A stretch of DNA of 64,000 bases from Hydractinia symbiolongicarpus (taxonomy: Eukaryota > Cnidaria > Hydrozoa > Anthoathecata > Hydractiniidae). Below are positions 47,491 through 60,000 of this stretch, one piece after another. Where the stretch lies: assembly GCF_029227915.1 (NCBI RefSeq), contig NC_079887.1:10292001-10356000 (forward strand), read 5' to 3'. Positions within the stretch are counted from its first letter, which is position 1, and every line of letters begins with the position of its first letter. The notes beneath the pieces were generated by a model. The model was given only the letters and a program-made list of their open reading frames with translations. It did no database searches and had not been told where the DNA came from. A program made the position numbers and the translations under genes.

Positions 47491-48701
47491 ACTGAGCCAG
47501 ATGTAAGTAAATACGTGCACGCGCATGCGCACACTAAACGGTAAAAAATCAAACAATCGCGTAAAAGGTGTAGAGATTAATCTTTTTTACCAAAATAAAA
47601 GCTGATTAACTTATCGTCGGCACTTCATTTAAGGCACCATTTAGTATTTTAAAGAAATTGTGTCGTATGGGTCACGTGACTCGCTCAAATCTAGATACAG
47701 AAAGCACGTTTATTCAAGCTCAGAATACGAAATACATGAGAAGCGTTCTGATATTTAAACTGTATTGATATAAATAACTTTACGGAATATAGTTTAGTTA
47801 ATTAGTTCACTGCTTATAACGCGACATATACCTTGTCACAATTACGTCATCAGTTACATAATTATGTCATTTATTCCTTGTAGTTTCTAGTAAACATTTT
47901 CTGACGCAACTCAAACTTTACAGTACACCACAAAAGTAGATTTTTTGCTACTTCCAAATATAACACTTTTGTCCGAATTTTCATGAAAAAGAAAAACTTT
48001 CCTGTTTTATTTTTTGTTGAAGTCAACAAAAAGTCGCGTCATTGAAACATAGTACATGTTCTTGTAAGAACACTGGGTCTGATATTTAACCAAAAATTTG
48101 TGTTTTGTCTGTTCAAAATGGTTGCACTCTCGCTTCATTTTGAACTCCCCAGAGTAATTTTATTACTTCATGCTACAAGAATGCACGAAATATCGATGCG
48201 AAAAAAATTTGCACGGTAACCGAATTTCACTGAAATTTCCCACGGGTTAATAAGTTCGTTTTGAAAAAAAAAAGAAAAGGAGAGCTGACTAGAGACGAGA
48301 GAAGACGGCAAATCATTAAATTTGAACAGAGTTAAAGTTTCACTAGGTAATTATGTCAATTATTTTGTAATAAATTATAAAATGTTGCTAATTTTAAACT
48401 TCTGATGTGTTACGTAATATCATATCATTAAAAGAATTTATTAGTAACAGTAACGTGTTTGAAATCAGTGTGGTTAGATGTTATAAGAAATTAAAAGAGC
48501 ATTGAACACAAAACACAAACATAAGATAAGAAAAACGGGAGAACATAAACGAAGTAAAATAATGCTGAAATAAAATAATAATTACAATAATAAAACAAAA
48601 ATAGATAAATATACAAAAGATACACTGTAATCATATCGAAATTCATTGGAGACAATACCGCGTCAGTTTTATTTCTGTTTCAACAAGAGATATATAGGAG
48701 T
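47491..48701. other. Upstream region of the chitinase-like gene
   Basis: AT-rich sequence without recognised genes or repeats. It presumably carries the promoter and 5' UTR of the next gene. Confidence 0.4.
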
Positions 48702-51700
48702 ATGACTTTTCATCAATTCTATTGGTGGTTGCTCTCAATACTTCTTATTACAGGTACGTATCAGTTATCTATTTTTTGTACGTGTGACCATACCAAAAAT
48801 GACATTCCAGAGTGAACTGTTCTAATGGTGGGTACCCGAAATTTACATAGAGAAAAGAAATTATAATTCTTCTAAGAACATCACCAATATCATTGATAGC
48901 TAAATGCCCTCTGGTAGTACTATCTGATAGTCAACGCCCTCTGATAGCAGGCGTATCTCAACATCTCGTGCTTGTTTATATTTTTAACGTGAGCATATTG
49001 AAACAGTTACCTGGCAGAAAATTTGTTAGGTAAAACTGAAGCAAGACATATTACGTGAGTTGCGTATCCAACTTTCGTCTACGAATAGTACAACCCTGTA
49101 CCCAGGATATGTTTTTATTTTCACAAAACTTTGGGGGCGAGGTTCGATTAGAAAGCATAAAAAAGAAATTAAACCAGTAAATGAAGAAGATTATTATTAC
49201 AATCCAAAGGTAACCATTTTTTAATTCCTATCTCTAATTTTCGTAGGTACATCGCAGCAAAAGTTGGTCGGATATTGGGGCCAAAATGGCGGACGGAGTG
49301 AACTTTCTCTTCAACAGTATTGCGAAAGCTCGGCATATGACGTCATTGTTATTGGATTTGTGCACAAATTTTTTGATGAGAAGAGCAGTAAGATTGTTTT
49401 CGTTTTTATTTTTTAAAAATACACTGACGTCCGAATGAACTTTTGCTTGGTAGATCTTTACTACAAAAATGTAATATGTGTTTATGCAAATTCGTTCCCA
49501 GGACTTTTATTTAGTCCTCTAGTAGCCAGCTACTGTTATTTCTGATAAGAGTTTGGTGACAACAGTTTCTCATGTCCAAAATAAGGCTCTGCTGAAACTA
49601 TGAAAAATATACATAAGATTTGACTCTGAATACAAAACCTTTTCCGGTGGTTGCAAATGCTAATTTGTAGAAAACAAGCCACCAAGATTATCCAGCAGTA
49701 GCAAATGGATAATATTTAGTTTTTTTTTATTCCTCATAGAGCTAATCAAGCACTTCACAGGCATGTTACTGTTGTTCGTTTACTAAATAGTAAATTTAAA
49801 TACTTGTCACTCGAGGGACGGCATCTTTCCTACACTTTTTTGGTAGAAACGAATTTTAAACAAATGGCAAAATTTGGGATCTGTTAGCCTTCTTATTTTA
49901 AGAATGGATTCGCTGCCCCTGTACTGTATGTTATCTGGACTCTCTGTTAATTTCAGAAAACTACCCTATCATTAACTTATCAAAACATTGCGGTAATATG
50001 CCCAATTCTGAATATCCTACGTTAATTAAATGTGGAAACAGTGTAAACAATGCCATAAAAACATGCCAGGCGAATAACAAGAAAGTGGAGATTTCTTTGG
50101 GAGGAGGTACTAGTACGTACACACTACCTAATGATGAGACTAAAGCGAAACAGTTAGCGAAAAACCTTTGGAATCTTTACCTCGGCGGAAAAGAAGACGC
50201 AACATTGAGGCCATTTGGATCGTAAGTGTACCTTACTAAAAGCTATCGGTTTAAACCTCATCATCTATGTTATAAAGATGCATAAGAGTCAGGATGTGTG
50301 TGTGTGTCATCAGACAAAGAAGTAGATTAATTAAAGCTTTTTATTGCGTATCAAATAATTTTTAAACTTTAATTACGGGTCCTAAGTTACTAGATCACTT
50401 TTTTAACGTTTTTTGAATGTTCACAACGCGAATTTTTAATATTTGCGTTAATTTTGTGTCTCGTTAATTTTCTGGAATAGGGTAAACAACAAGACAATAC
50501 GAAGAAACTAATGTTTCTTACTCACACTTTTTAAAGTAAAAAGTAACGTATATCGCCTTTAGGGTAATCTTAGATGGAGTGAACTTGGATATCGAGCATG
50601 GTAAAGCCGATAATGGTTACGCTGTACTTGTTCGTGAATTGCGCGCACTTATGAAAACAGATATATCAAAGAAGTACACCATAACAGCTTCTCCGCAATG
50701 TCCTTTCCCTGATGTTCTGTTAAAAAACGCGCTTGAGCAAGAGGGACATTTGTTTGACGAGCTTTACATACAATATTATAACAACTATTGCTATCCTGGA
50801 GACAGATTTTTCAAAGACAATCTCCAAGATTGGATTGGATTAGTAAAGAATTTGAATGCGAAAAAATCAAACGGAGTACTAACGATATTTATTGGTTTAC
50901 CGGCTTATCCGAACGTGACTATAAACCAGAAATATTATCAAAATTTCAGAGAGGTGGAGAAGCTTTACGATGTATGATAATTTCGTATTATCGCCATAGC
51001 AACCTTGCTCCTAGGATCTTTATTTTTTTTACTAACTGTTAAGGGTACTAGGCAAGAGATCTTGGGAGCGAGGTTGATTGGTGCATCACTCTTACACTTG
51101 TTTCTTAAGGTATATTAAATTATGGAATTATCTTTTTCTTTACAGACGGTAAAAATACACGATGAATTTGGTGGCTTCATGTTATGGGATGCTGGTTGGG
51201 ATGAGTTGAGTAAATACAATAACAAGAGATACAGCGATCATTTAAAAGCTTTGTTCACAAGTATGGCATGTTATATTGACTTCTACTTTTTTAAATATCA
51301 TATCAACCACCGTTTTGTATAAAAGTATACAATATTCCAACTTTTGTGAGATCTTACATACACGTTCTTAGGAGTGAAGAAATAACCATTATACACTATC
51401 CACCTCATATCGAAGCCATACTCTCACCAGTTATTTTAGTTCTTTATAACTTCTTTGATATGTTAAAGCCTATGAAAAACGTAATGCACAGCCTTTTCTC
51501 CATATGGAAGAACAGCTGTGTTGTTTTTTCTCTCAGTTAATTTAATTATTCCTGGTTTAACTTATGCATAAAACACTCATCCCTGTCCCCTTTTACTCTA
51601 ATTTCCAGAAACACTTTAATAAAAGCCATAATAAAAAATATCGATGTTAACCTATTTTTTTTACGTAGAAAAAAAGAACATTGCAGCTGCTTGGGGACAA

Positions 51701-54700
51701 AATAGCGTATCGAACGCACCTGGAGATAGCACTGAAGCATCTCTTGATGTTTACTGCGCAAGAAAGTACTACGACATCCTGACAATTTTTTTGATGTATA
51801 ATACAGGTATTATACTTACTTTCGTCCTGCACTTTAAGTTATTTTACAAAGCCTTGTCCCCAGAGTCAATATCGCCCTCAGAACTTCTTTTTCTCTTTCT
51901 GGGTATACTTGCTGGCGCTAGCCATATCTGAAAGCGAAAAAGAAGCTCTAGAAACGAGAATGAATTGTACCTTTATAAATATCATATGTCCTTATATGGT
52001 AAAAACATCTACTTTGCAGTGATTTTTTATTTCAGATGACGTCCTGTCGATGGACATGTCGAAACATTGTGGATTTAAATTTCCTGGTACAAATATTGTT
52101 TCATGCGATAAAATTATAGCTGACATTATGAAAGGATGTCAAACGGTCGGAAAGAAGTTGCTTATAACGCTGGGAAATGTAGAGTATGATATGAAACTGA
52201 CATCTCATATTAAAGCTGAAGCGCTTGCAAACAACATATGGAACATGCTATTTGCAGGAAGCTCGCAGCACAGGCCTTTTCATGAGTAAGTATACAAAAG
52301 TTGTGTTGTAATCACGGACGGAAACATTCGCGAGATAAAAAACGCGACATTTTGAGCATACTTTTTCGAAAGACCATGTATTATTGTGCAATTTTTGCGA
52401 AAAAAAAACGAGGGACTATTCTTTTCGCGATTTTAATTAACAAGAAGTGTGAAACAAGAAATCTAAAATGATAAAAACAAACAAACAAAAAGGGCCAATG
52501 TAATTCAGTAACTTTTTTCAACTCATCGTTACTTTTATCGTGATGCAGAAGTTCAGGAGGGAGGGAGGAGTATTTATGGAATTTATCACGCTATAGTGTG
52601 CTAGAGTTTAAAAGATCTGATTAAAGAAAAAGCTATGGCGAGAATTATCTGTACCGTGCATTTATCCGTTTGAATCATCCTTCACTATAGGTCATTGCAA
52701 TTTATTTTAATAATGGCCTAACAATTCCTAGAGACGAGGTTGTCCGTAAACCAAACCGTAAAAATAATCGTTTACCGTGCATTGCTATTTTGTAGTGTTG
52801 TTCTTGATGGCATTACAATCTATTTAAAAGATGGTACCACAAGCGCTGATCATTGGGCTCACTTTTTTCAGCATTTACGACGCAAGATGGATGCTGATAT
52901 CAGAAAACCATACACCATCACCATAATGACACCGTGTATGTTTCCAAACACAAAGTTTCAATCTCTCTTCCAAAGTATTCGCGCGGATGTGGATAGTATA
53001 TATGTTTATATAGACAACCAAGGCTGCAGTTCTTCAGCGGATGGAATTAAGTCAAACCTGTTGGATTGGTTGACATTACGTGGAAACTCGTCCGGGCCTA
53101 ATGTGTACTTAGGCTTACCCTCCGATCCTGGAGCATCAGGTCATGTGTACTTAACTCCGCAAAACCTCAACACGACTTATCACCAGGTAGGGGAATTACG
53201 CTCTTCTTCACGTGCGTTAATTAAAATCGCGATTTGATAGCACAATAGTTTCCTTTTACATAGGTGTTAAAAAGTATGGATGGATTTGGCGGCTTTTTTC
53301 TTTGGGATGCAGGATGGGATGGCCACACGAGCGGTAAAAAATATAGTGACTATATTGGAGAAATGATTACGCAGGCAAAGCCACGACCAAGTAAGTATTT
53401 CTACTCAAAATGTTATATGTTAAAATTTCATTTGTCTGTTTAATAACTTAATAATCTATTTTTAGTAATTACAACGAGTACAACAACGACGACAACAACA
53501 CCGACGACAACGACAACGACGACAACGACAGCAACACCGATAACTACAACGAAAACTCCGTCATCAGTAGCAATAACAACGACGACGACAACAGCACCCA
53601 CAACGACAACTACAACCGAAACGCCATCTCCTGCAGGAAAGACGACTAGTCTAACAACAAAAGAAGCAGCGACGGTTACCACAACGACAAGCACGTCAAA
53701 GACGTCATCAATTATGCCAAGTAAAAGTGACGCGATACGTAAGTTAAAGTTTTGCATTTCATACAACGTACAAGTTAAATATTTTTACGAAGGAAAAATA
53801 ACTTACAGAATGTTATTCTCTTTCCAGGTTTTAGCTTGATTGGGCATTGGGGTCAAAATCTTGCTTTTACACGTCATATCGAATCACCGTTAAGAACGTA
53901 CTGCCATAGAAATTCTTATGACGTCATAGTTATAAATGCGTTAGATATTTTCAAGGATGACGGAGGAAATAATAGAGGTAAGTAAATTATGAAATAATTG
54001 AGGTAGGTGGGTGATGTTGAGACATAAAGAGCACTGCGGAGAAGATACAATTTTATACTTCCTCCTAGATGACTTACCCGGACTGTCTTTTTCGCGACAT
54101 TGTGTAACAACATTTGGAAATGGTTACAGAACATACTTGAAATGCAATGAAATTGCTCGAGATATCAAAACTTGTCAACAGAGAGGAAAAAAGATAATTC
54201 TATCAATTGGCAACGGTGGCAAACGGCGAAATGGATTTGGTGATAAAGCAGCTGCAATTGCATATGCGTCGACCATTTGGAATTTATTTTTGGGAGGTTC
54301 TTATCACGTAAGAACGTTTGGCAGGTATGAAACTCTACTTGTATTCTGTACCTGTATTCTGTACCTGTATTCTGTACCTGTATGCGCATACGTGCGAGAA
54401 AAAAGAGCACACGGAATAGCAAATGCAATGTTTTTTATCAACTTTGTTAGGATGAGAAAATTCTTGTGACCTACTTATGGTAGATTGGGACTGGGCAAAT
54501 TTTCGTTAAATTTTCACGGGCTAACGACCAGTGTTCTGGCTACGGAATATTGACCGCTTGTCGCTTTGTCCATAATTGAAAAATGTCTCAATATCTTTTA
54601 GCAAGGTTTTTTGTTAATTATTTGACAAAAAAATTTTTTTTGTTAATTATAGAGAAGTTTTGGATGGCATAAATATTGACATTTCATATCACACACAGCG

Positions 54701-56556
54701 TTATTGGTTTGACGAGTTTATAGTTGAGTTACGTCGACTGATGGACACTGACACCAGCAGAAAATATCTCATCACAACCACAACCCCATGTAGCTTTCCG
54801 AATTTTTGGTTAGGAAAGACATACGCAAGAAACAGCAGACTCTTTGACAGCTTCTTCATCTCATTTGTCGATAGCTGCGCTCCGCAAACTGTATCCGCTT
54901 TTAATCAAGCTCTTTCTCAGTGGTCGACTTTGCCGGGACCGAGCATTTATATTGGCCTTCCAGCTAATAAAGATATTTTAAATATGGGGAGATTTTATAT
55001 GAAACCAAGCGAAGCCGTAGCATTATATAAAGTAAGGATGCATTTAATTATTACTTACACCAACCTCGTCCCCAGGCTCATTTTTCTCTTTCTGACAATC
55101 TCGGACGGCGAGAAAATCAAAAAAGCGAAAAATTGCCCTGGGAACGAGGTTGTTACTTAACAAATAGATATCTATTTGTTTCCATGTTTTGCAAGTTGCT
55201 TTTTAAAGTAATTAAGAATTTAACACTACTCCCATAATGCACTAGCCTTGTTGACATCTTCGTTTCTAAGCTTCTGTAATTATTTGTTACATAACTTAGC
55301 CGGCTTGAACATCTGTTTGGAGTTAAATAGCTTTATTTTTAGTATTTGTAGTATTGTTAAAACCTTCACTAAGAACACTCGCAATTCATTCGACAAGCTC
55401 TTCCTGTAGTCTATTTTAGTTTAAGAAAAAATGAAAATGTGTACATAGACTTCTACGTATTTCTTACAGAAATACAACGCCATTTATCCACGCATTGCTG
55501 GGATTATTTTAAAAGATGTTAGTTGGGATGACGTCAACAAAAACAACAAGGGAATACGCTACAGTGACCAAATCGCGCAAGTGCTCAAGCCGGATGATCA
55601 CACTACGGAGAAACCAAGAATAACGCATTCACCTGTTATTCCAAATAATTCAGGTTAGTGAATGTTCAGTTTTTTTATCCAGGTCAACCAAGGAAAAAAA
55701 AGCAATAAAGTAACTCAAAGAATTCTAACTAATCGCGAGAAAATACATGCTTTAAATAAAAGAAATTATGAATCAGCGTTGTATTGTAAGGTAAATTCTA
55801 AGGATAATCTTGACAAGAGTTATCATATTTTCTCGATTGTAAGGATTTTGTAGAAATTTTAGGGGTAGTTTCGAGTGAATATCAAAGCCTCGGAAAGGTA
55901 TTGGACCTAAAAATTTGGCCTGCGGGTGTCTGATAGATAAATGTTGACACTCGGTAAGTATCGTAGCCATGCAGCATAGCATAAAGAAGTTACTTAAAAA
56001 AAGCGTCAGGGGATTTTGCCCCTCCCCCGGACCGAATAGGGTTAAAACAGGTGCGCTAATTAGTCATCGATTAGGGGTTTCCATTAGGGGTTAAAAAATT
56101 AACTCCTGATAACACACCTGATTAACGCGAATTAACGGCAGATGGAGCGCGAAAGTTAAATGCATGCTAAACTAAACTTACACTTAGCATGGTACTTTTC
56201 TTACTTCAAACTTGGGTAGCTTTAACTTTTTCTTTTAAATTAATTTAATTTCTTGTTCTCCCTTAGAAAATAAGTGAAACTGAGCCCGCTGGTTGAGTAA
56301 TTTAATTCTCTTTCGTTTGGGCCTTAATATCTCAAAGTTTAGCGATCGCGAAATATGGCTACCTAAAGGATATAAAATATTGTGGCATAAATTATTGCAG
56401 TTTTTGCTCAAAATCGCAATATTTTGTGTTGCAATAAATTGTCTGTATTACAATATTGCTTAATTTTTATTTTCTTTAGGTGTCAAGACAATGATGACGT
56501 CAGCTGTTTCATTATTCACAGTGCTTATCATAGATGTCGCAATGAATGTTTTCTAA
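48702..56556 (+). CDS. Secreted protein with three tandem hevamine-type GH18 domains, probably GPI-anchored
   Basis: Fifteen exons, all GT..AG, join in frame into 1,068 residues: 48702-48753, 49247-49387, 49957-50221, 50563-50971, 51146-51260, 51669-51806, 52036-52285, 52796-53186, 53264-53390, 53466-53738, 53828-53977, 54069-54324, 54653-55031, 55470-55653, 56480-56556. Order: signal peptide (1-17), GH18 domain 1 (18-327), domain 2 (328-629), Thr-rich mucin-like linker (630-720), domain 3 (721-1043), and a hydrophobic C-terminus (SLFTVLIIDVAMNVF) after NNSG, typical of a GPI signal. Class III chitinase (hevamine) motifs: WGQN in all three, SLGGG, QCPFP. Catalytic Asp162/Glu164 (LDGVNLDIE) are kept in domain 1 only; domain 2 has Tyr466/Lys468 and domain 3 Asp865/Ser867. 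Domain 1 may cleave chitin; the others may only bind. AATAAA lies 53 bases after the stop. Confidence 0.92.
49091..49146. mobile_element. Palindromic-family copy, decayed, in chitinase intron 1
   Basis: CAACCCTGTACCCAGGATAT is followed about 25 bases later by TTTGGGGGCGAGGTTCG. The ends match the family with several substitutions. Confidence 0.5.
51000..51076. mobile_element. Palindromic-family copy in chitinase intron 4
   Basis: The left end CAACCTTGCTCCTAGGATC pairs with the right end GATCTTGGGAGCGAGGTTG over about 19 bp. No clear flanking 9-bp duplication remains. Confidence 0.75.
51850..51961. mobile_element. Palindromic-family copy, decayed, in chitinase intron 6
   Basis: GCCTTGTCCCCAGAG, AGAACTTCTTTTTCTCTTTC and AAAGCGAAAAAGAAGCTCT, then AAACGAGAATG, form a diverged hairpin of the same family. 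Confidence 0.65.
53466..53738 (+). repeat. ACN-repeat exon encoding a Thr-rich linker
   Basis: Exon 10 of the chitinase-like gene is almost entirely ACN codons (ACAACGACGACAACAACACC and so on), coding for about 90 residues of Thr with some Pro, Ser and Ala. This is a mucin-type O-glycosylation stalk and likely length-polymorphic. The Val-rich open frame on the other strand is its shadow. Confidence 0.9.
54343..54382 (+). repeat. 14-bp triplicate repeat
   Basis: TGTACCTGTATTC repeated about three times directly after the donor site of exon 12 of the chitinase-like gene. Confidence 0.8.
55061..55152. mobile_element. Palindromic-family copy in chitinase intron 13
   Basis: The left end CAACCTCGTCCCCAGG and right end CCTGGGAACGAGGTTG match. 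The inner part holds TCTCGGACGGCGAGA and ATCAAAAAAGCGAAAA. The flanks TTACTTACAC and TTACTTAAC look like a target duplication with one indel. Confidence 0.85.
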
Positions 56557-57035
56557 GTGGAAATCAAACATGGCGCAGCTATTTGTATCTTTAAATTAAC
56601 ACAATTTAAATAAATATTTCGTTATACTTTTAATTGATAACATTTTTCCCAGGAGTACCTCATTTCGTAAGACAATAACAGAAATTAGCAAGTCAGTAAT
56701 TAAGGAGTAAGGATCAACGAGTAGTGTGGGGGGGGGGGAAGGGGCTGTAACAGGGTTGTAAAATAAGCCACTGTTAAACTCATTTTGAGATATTCTACGC
56801 AAAAAACGTCGATATTTAGAGCTCAAGCTTGTTATCTGTCATAACCTTATTTATCGGTTAGAAAGTGACACTTGCAGCAAGGTAAAGGTGAATCGCCCGA
56901 AGTAAAAAAGTAGGGTATTGCTAAGATTTGGAAAGCATAAAAGAATTGTAGCCTTAAAATGATCCAAGTTGTACAACGACACAAAAAGCGACAAATTATT
57001 AAAGCTTATATTTAATTTTATAGCTTACAAACTTT
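56557..57035. other. Convergent 3' spacer between chitinase-like gene and RBM19
   Basis: 480 bases between two genes that converge. Holds a poly(G) run (about 56727-56738). No gene is seen. Confidence 0.6.
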
Positions 57036-60000
57036 TTATTCAGCAACAGAAGATTTCTCAAGTGACGATAACATATCCACTTTTTTCCTCTTCGTGTTTG
57101 GTTCTGAAAAAATAAAATAAAAATCGCATTAATTCTATTGGCATACTTAAAAAAAATTTTCACATGTTTTGGACCTTATTTGCAAAATTAAATTTTGGTA
57201 AATTACACTTTTTAAAGCAAATCGGCAAAAAGAAATCCGGTTAAGTAACGAAACAAATAAAATAGACTCCGCAAATTCTTTTAAAAAAGATAAATCGCAA
57301 CAACTCTTGCAGAGGAAAGTCAATGTCGCCTATGGGAAGCATTTTTTTTTACATTGAACAGTCACGGTTTTGCTGTGGTAATTCTTGCTACAGTTTAAAA
57401 TATACAACATGCTAATTTTTTTATAAAAAAAAGTTGATTCGAATTTTCTTTATAAAAGCTTTTAATCACAAAAAAGTCTGCGTTTTACATAAAAAAACGC
57501 CTCCTCATCACAAAAATATGTTAAAAAAAAATGTTTTATTTCGGTCACAAAATTTCTTCCTGTAAAGATGATACCTGAAATGGTAAAAATTATTGTCGAA
57601 AGAAATTTTTGCGAATTTGTCCAAAGTTTTAACAATCGGTCTTGCGCAAAAAGTTCCATTTCTTTATTTTGCATTTGGAGTTCCTGTAGGACCTAAAGCC
57701 TAATTTTCATTCATCGAAAATCCTCACAACAATCAACTTTTCGAAATGTCTATTTCCACTATAGCGTGCGACAAAAGATTGTTGATCCTAGCATGTCAAC
57801 AAACCAACAATGAAGTTATAATTAATGTCAGCGTTCATTTCAAACAAGGTCGATGAATATTTCCACATCAAATTCGAATGCTCGCTTTTGCATTTAAATC
57901 ACCGATATCTTAGATCTTCTTAGTTTTAATTGAAAAATCGGCCATTGTGTTTCCTATTTAAAACGTTAAAAAATAAAAATAAATTGACCTGGTCGACCTA
58001 ATAAACTAGCGCGACTTACAAGTTTAAAAAGGTTTCAACGTTTTTTCAAGCGTTTGCACTAACAATTTCCAGCTATCGAAGAATTTGCAATTTCAAAAAA
58101 TCGAACGCCTAAGGAAATTTGATGAACGTAGGCTTAAGCTATTAAGTTAATATTGCTTCTTTAAAAATACTGATATTTCTTTCAGCTTTGCAAGCAAAAT
58201 ACTGATTTTGGTTCCACAAAAAATATCCGCAAAAACATATTAACCGAAACGAAAAAATTTGGCACCACTTAACCGCAAAAATAAATTCCACCAAATTTTC
58301 ATCAGCAAAAAATTTGTAGCCATAAAATAGCTGCAAGTAAAAAAGGAGTGTTTTTAATAACGGCTAGAATTCCAACTTCCTAGTACAAAATTTAAATTCT
58401 CTTCTATAAATATAAACCTCTTGATTTTTGAATAGTTGTTTTGCTAAACCAACTGACCTTTGCCTAAAACCACAAAAGACGCTTTCTCACGCCTCGCCCT
58501 GCAATGTTTTCAACATGTTTTGCACCTACCTGGATCTTCATGATAATATTGCGCAGTCTTTTGTCGTAACAGTTCGACGCTGTCTTCATCATCTGCCCAT
58601 TCCAAAACCAATCGTCGGCCGTACAAATGGGTGCTTTGACAAAGAGCTTTAAACGCTCGCTATAACGTAAAAAAAGACTTCAGCTTTAAAAGAGATGTCA
58701 ATTAATCCTGATACTCGCATAAATTTAATGGAAATTTCACTAGTGATGGGATTTTCCCAGAGAATGGTGACAGATGGATCACTTTGTCTTTCCTGGTCAG
58801 ATCATTATGTCATCCCTATTTTTTTATTTGATTCTGCTAAATGTTTTGACTATTCCTGATCAGTTGACACTAGGAAGAATCTGACTGTCATAGAAGTTAA
58901 AGCCATCCGCAAAATTTTCAGTTATACATTAAAACACTATTTGGAAAAACAAAAACAAAACGGAGTAGTTAACTCACCAATTTCATCAAAAACGCATAAT
59001 TTTGTATCCGCAAAGTTTAAAAATGTAAGCAACCGGCTTATAAAGGACTGTATTGAGCTATATAGATGACTTTCTATCTTGATAATTTTTTTGTTTTTAT
59101 TTTTTGGCAGGCAAAATAAAGCAATTTAATTGGCTAATACTTCTTTTTAGAAGATCTGATTGGTTAAAAAAACTATTTGCCTGTCGAAATAAAATGTAAA
59201 CAAAGATTCTAGCAAGTCATCTTACGCATGTATTTGACATCGAATAAAACTGGTCGCAAGGTTTTCAATAATATTTGGCGGTCGCAAGGTCTTAATAATA
59301 TTCGTCGATTGCAAGGTTTTCAATAATAATCGGTGGTCGCAAGGTTTTCAATAATATTCGGCGGTCGCAAGGTTTTCAATAACATTCGGCGGTCGCAAGG
59401 TTTTCAATAATATTCGGCGGTCGCAAGGTTTTCAATAATATTCGGCGGTCGCAAAGTTTTCAATAATATTCGGCGGTCGCAAGGTTTTCAATAATAATCG
59501 GTGGTCGCAAGGTTTTCAATAACATTCGGCGGTCGCAAGGTTTTCAATAATATTCGGCGGTCGCAAAGTTTTCAATAATATTCGGCGGTCGCAAGGTTTT
59601 CAATAACATTCGGCGGTCGCAAGGTTTTCAATAAAATTCGGCAGTCGCAAGGTTTTCAATAATATTCGGTGGTCGCAAGGTTTTCAACAATATTCGGTGG
59701 TCGCAAGGTTTTCAATAATATTCGGTATAATTTCTGTTAAACCAACAGTTGAGTAGTTTTTTTTATTAATTTAAAGAAGTTTTCTCTAGCAATTCAAGTA
59801 CCAAGTAACAAATTAAGTTGCTTATAAAAATGAATGGACTTATATGCTACGCGCCATTAGTCTGATTATATGGATGGCTTAAATACAAGGATTTGAATCA
59901 TCTCAAATTGCTTAGTAATTCAAACGACAGAAGAAATCTTACGTTGGCGTCTTGTTTTGTTGTGAAATCCACAAAAGCAAATCCTCTATGTGATCCTGTA

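Noticed and set aside
53440-53766. Val-rich minus-strand frame
   Set aside because: Mirror image of the ACN repeat exon in the chitinase-like gene.
48702-56556. Three separate single-domain chitinase genes
   Set aside because: No start, signal peptide or stop exists between the domains, and intron phases connect all 15 exons into one frame.
59250-59728. CRISPR-like array
   Set aside because: 28-bp units are contiguous with no spacers, inside an animal intron. It is a minisatellite.
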